In this document: positions 5,074 to 6,050 of the stretch, piece by piece | How the letters are laid out: the number at the start of each line of letters is the position of its first letter | How positions within the stretch are numbered: the stretch's first letter is position 1 | Source: an uncultured Clostridium sp. | GTDB taxonomy: Bacteria; Bacillota; Clostridia; TANB77; CAG-508 | NCBI GenBank assembly: GCA_946496115.1 | Contig: CAMMFK010000073.1 | Location: 1 to 6,050 of the forward strand | Reading direction: 5' to 3' | DNA length: 6,050 bases | Position numbers and translations under genes: made by a program | Notes under the pieces: generated by a model | What the model was told of the DNA's origin: nothing | Databases searched by the model: none | The model's input: the letters and a program-made list of their open reading frames with translations, nothing else

Positions 5074-5991
5074 TTAGTTATTTACATCTAATTCAGGTAG
5101 CACAGGGCAAATTCTTTTATATGTATTATAATCATCTGCTATCAAATACATATGAGCTTTGCGCTTATAACTTAAAAATGGAGAAATTTTTTCTTCTTTT
5201 TCATTAACTATTTGCATAAACATTTTATACATATTATCCGAATTAATTAAAGGAATATTATTACAAAAAGCCTCGTAAAATTCATTTTGTAAATTTTTTA
5301 ATATATCGTATTGGCAATATATATCAAGATTTGGATACAATTTCATAGTACGTATATCTCTGTTTATTAATGAAGTTCTAGAAAAAGTTTCTACATTATT
5401 GCAAAGGTAAGCGGAAATATTTACAAAACCTACTTTTTTACTTAATTCTATGAGCTTTATAAGTACATCGGCATTGTCATTAGAAAATTTGATAGAATAA
5501 AAAAGAGACTTTTTAAATAATTTGCCACATACAGTATTACCAATAGATTTTCCAATAAGCAATTGTCTTATAGCATCTTCTTGAGATAAAGTAATTATAG
5601 TACTGGTATTACTTTGAGACATTTCAGGAGTGTAGCAAGAACACATTGACATATCTACAGGATAGTTTTGCATTATTTTATATAAATTTTCTATCATATC
5701 ACTTTTAATTTTATCTGATCCATTAACGAAAGTAACATACTTTCCAGTAGCCATATCTAAGCCAACATTTCTACTGTCTCCAAGACCTGAATGCATCCTA
5801 TGAACCAACTTCATTTTAGAACTTGTAAGAACTAAATCATCACATATTTTGCTAGAACCATCTGTAGAACCATCGTCAACTAATATAATTTCTAAATTTC
5901 TATATGTTTGACCTATTATAGAAATAATACAATCTTTTAAATTCTTTTCATCATTATAAATACTTACAACAACACTAATTAAATCATTCAT
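5074..5991 (-). CDS. Family 2 (GT-A) glycosyltransferase, with altered DxD region
   Basis: The 305-residue product begins with the GT2 nucleotide-sugar fold: ISVVVSIYNDEKNLKDCIIS (5-24), QTYRNLEIILVDDGSTDGSS (28-47), GDSRNVGLDMATGKYVTFV (71-89) and GKLFKKSLF (156-164). Such enzymes transfer sugars onto surface polysaccharide or cell-wall polymers at the inner membrane. Relatives read FVDSDD at the metal-binding site; here it is FVNGSD (88-93), so the first two acidic residues are Asn and Ser. The later acidic motif (usually like EDE) is NDNAD (171-175). Activity may be reduced or lost, though VDDGST (38-43) is intact. No membrane helix is evident. The ATG at 5991 has no clear ribosome binding site; the frame stays open upstream to the window edge without another ATG, so the true start could lie outside. 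Confidence 0.85.
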   Translation of the reverse strand: MNDLISVVVSIYNDEKNLKDCIISIIGQTYRNLEIILVDDGSTDGSSKICDDLVLTSSKMKLVHRMHSGLGDSRNVGLDMATGKYVTFVNGSDKIKSDMIENLYKIMQNYPVDMSMCSCYTPEMSQSNTSTIITLSQEDAIRQLLIGKSIGNTVCGKLFKKSLFYSIKFSNDNADVLIKLIELSKKVGFVNISAYLCNNVETFSRTSLINRDIRTMKLYPNLDIYCQYDILKNLQNEFYEAFCNNIPLINSDNMYKMFMQIVNEKEEKISPFLSYKRKAHMYLIADDYNTYKRICPVLPELDVNN

Positions 5992-6019
5992 ATTATGCTT
6001 GTATGATATATTTAATAAC

Positions 6020-6042
6020 TTAAATAACCATACGACTCCTTT
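6020..6042 (-). other. Ribosome binding site plus three-codon ORF upstream of the glycosyltransferase
   Basis: On the minus strand AAAGGAG (6042-6036) precedes an ATG at 6031-6029 by 4 bases. That ATG reads M-V-I then TAA (6022-6020). It lies in a different frame from the glycosyltransferase, whose ATG is 29 bases further on. One base of insertion or deletion would join the two frames. Either the glycosyltransferase lost its native start by a frameshift, or this is a tiny leader ORF. Confidence 0.4.
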
Positions 6043-6050
6043 CTTTATTT

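Noticed and set aside
4974..5207. Plus-strand open frame after the MucBP gene
   Set aside because: It runs through the terminator hairpin and antisense to the end of the glycosyltransferase; no recognisable protein.

Overview
The window is very AT-rich DNA whose genes point to a spore-forming, low-GC Firmicute, most likely of class Clostridia. The pointers are a YtfJ/GerW-type sporulation protein beside a DUF2953 (YtfI-like) gene, a family II Mn-dependent pyrophosphatase, AGGAGG-type ribosome binding sites, TTGACA/TATAAT promoters, and a MucBP-repeat surface protein. Species-level assignment is not possible from sequence alone.

Layout. Positions 1-198: promoter and a possibly folded leader. 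211-792: a chimeric ORF whose first 21 codons are the conserved start of the excision-repair ATPase UvrA, joined in frame to a DUF2953 protein that has lost its usual N-terminal membrane anchor. 807-927: a striking GC-rich imperfect hairpin element, foreign in composition. 974-1546: ytfJ. 1547-2078: a 530-base stretch with no intact gene, holding a terminator-like hairpin and two degenerate 3' gene ends (a short-chain dehydrogenase tail and a probable histidine-kinase ATPase tail), then a consensus promoter. 2079-3008: ppaC, complete, followed by a clear terminator. 3089-3224: a near-perfect promoter and a ~100-base leader with two hairpins. 3231-4967: a membrane-anchored or secreted protein with an FN3-like region and four MucBP repeats, the last interrupted by a long acidic insertion. 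4989-5048: a 16-bp perfect inverted repeat acting as a probable bidirectional terminator. 5074-5991 on the minus strand: a family 2 glycosyltransferase with altered metal-binding positions. A strong ribosome binding site and a three-codon ORF lie just upstream of it.

How it fits together. ytfI-like and ytfJ genes are neighbours in Bacillus and many Clostridia, so that pair is an ancestral block. The uvrA start in front of it and the broken gene tails behind it suggest repeated deletion or rearrangement around a retained ytfJ. ppaC and the MucBP gene look like independent single-gene transcription units, each with its own promoter and terminator. The glycosyltransferase converges on the MucBP gene and may belong to a surface-polysaccharide locus beyond the right edge. 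No CRISPR array, tRNA, rRNA or intact transposase is visible. The best candidates for something new are the UvrA-DUF2953 chimera, the GC-rich hairpin element, the interrupted MucBP repeat and the degenerate glycosyltransferase; no complete undescribed system is evident.
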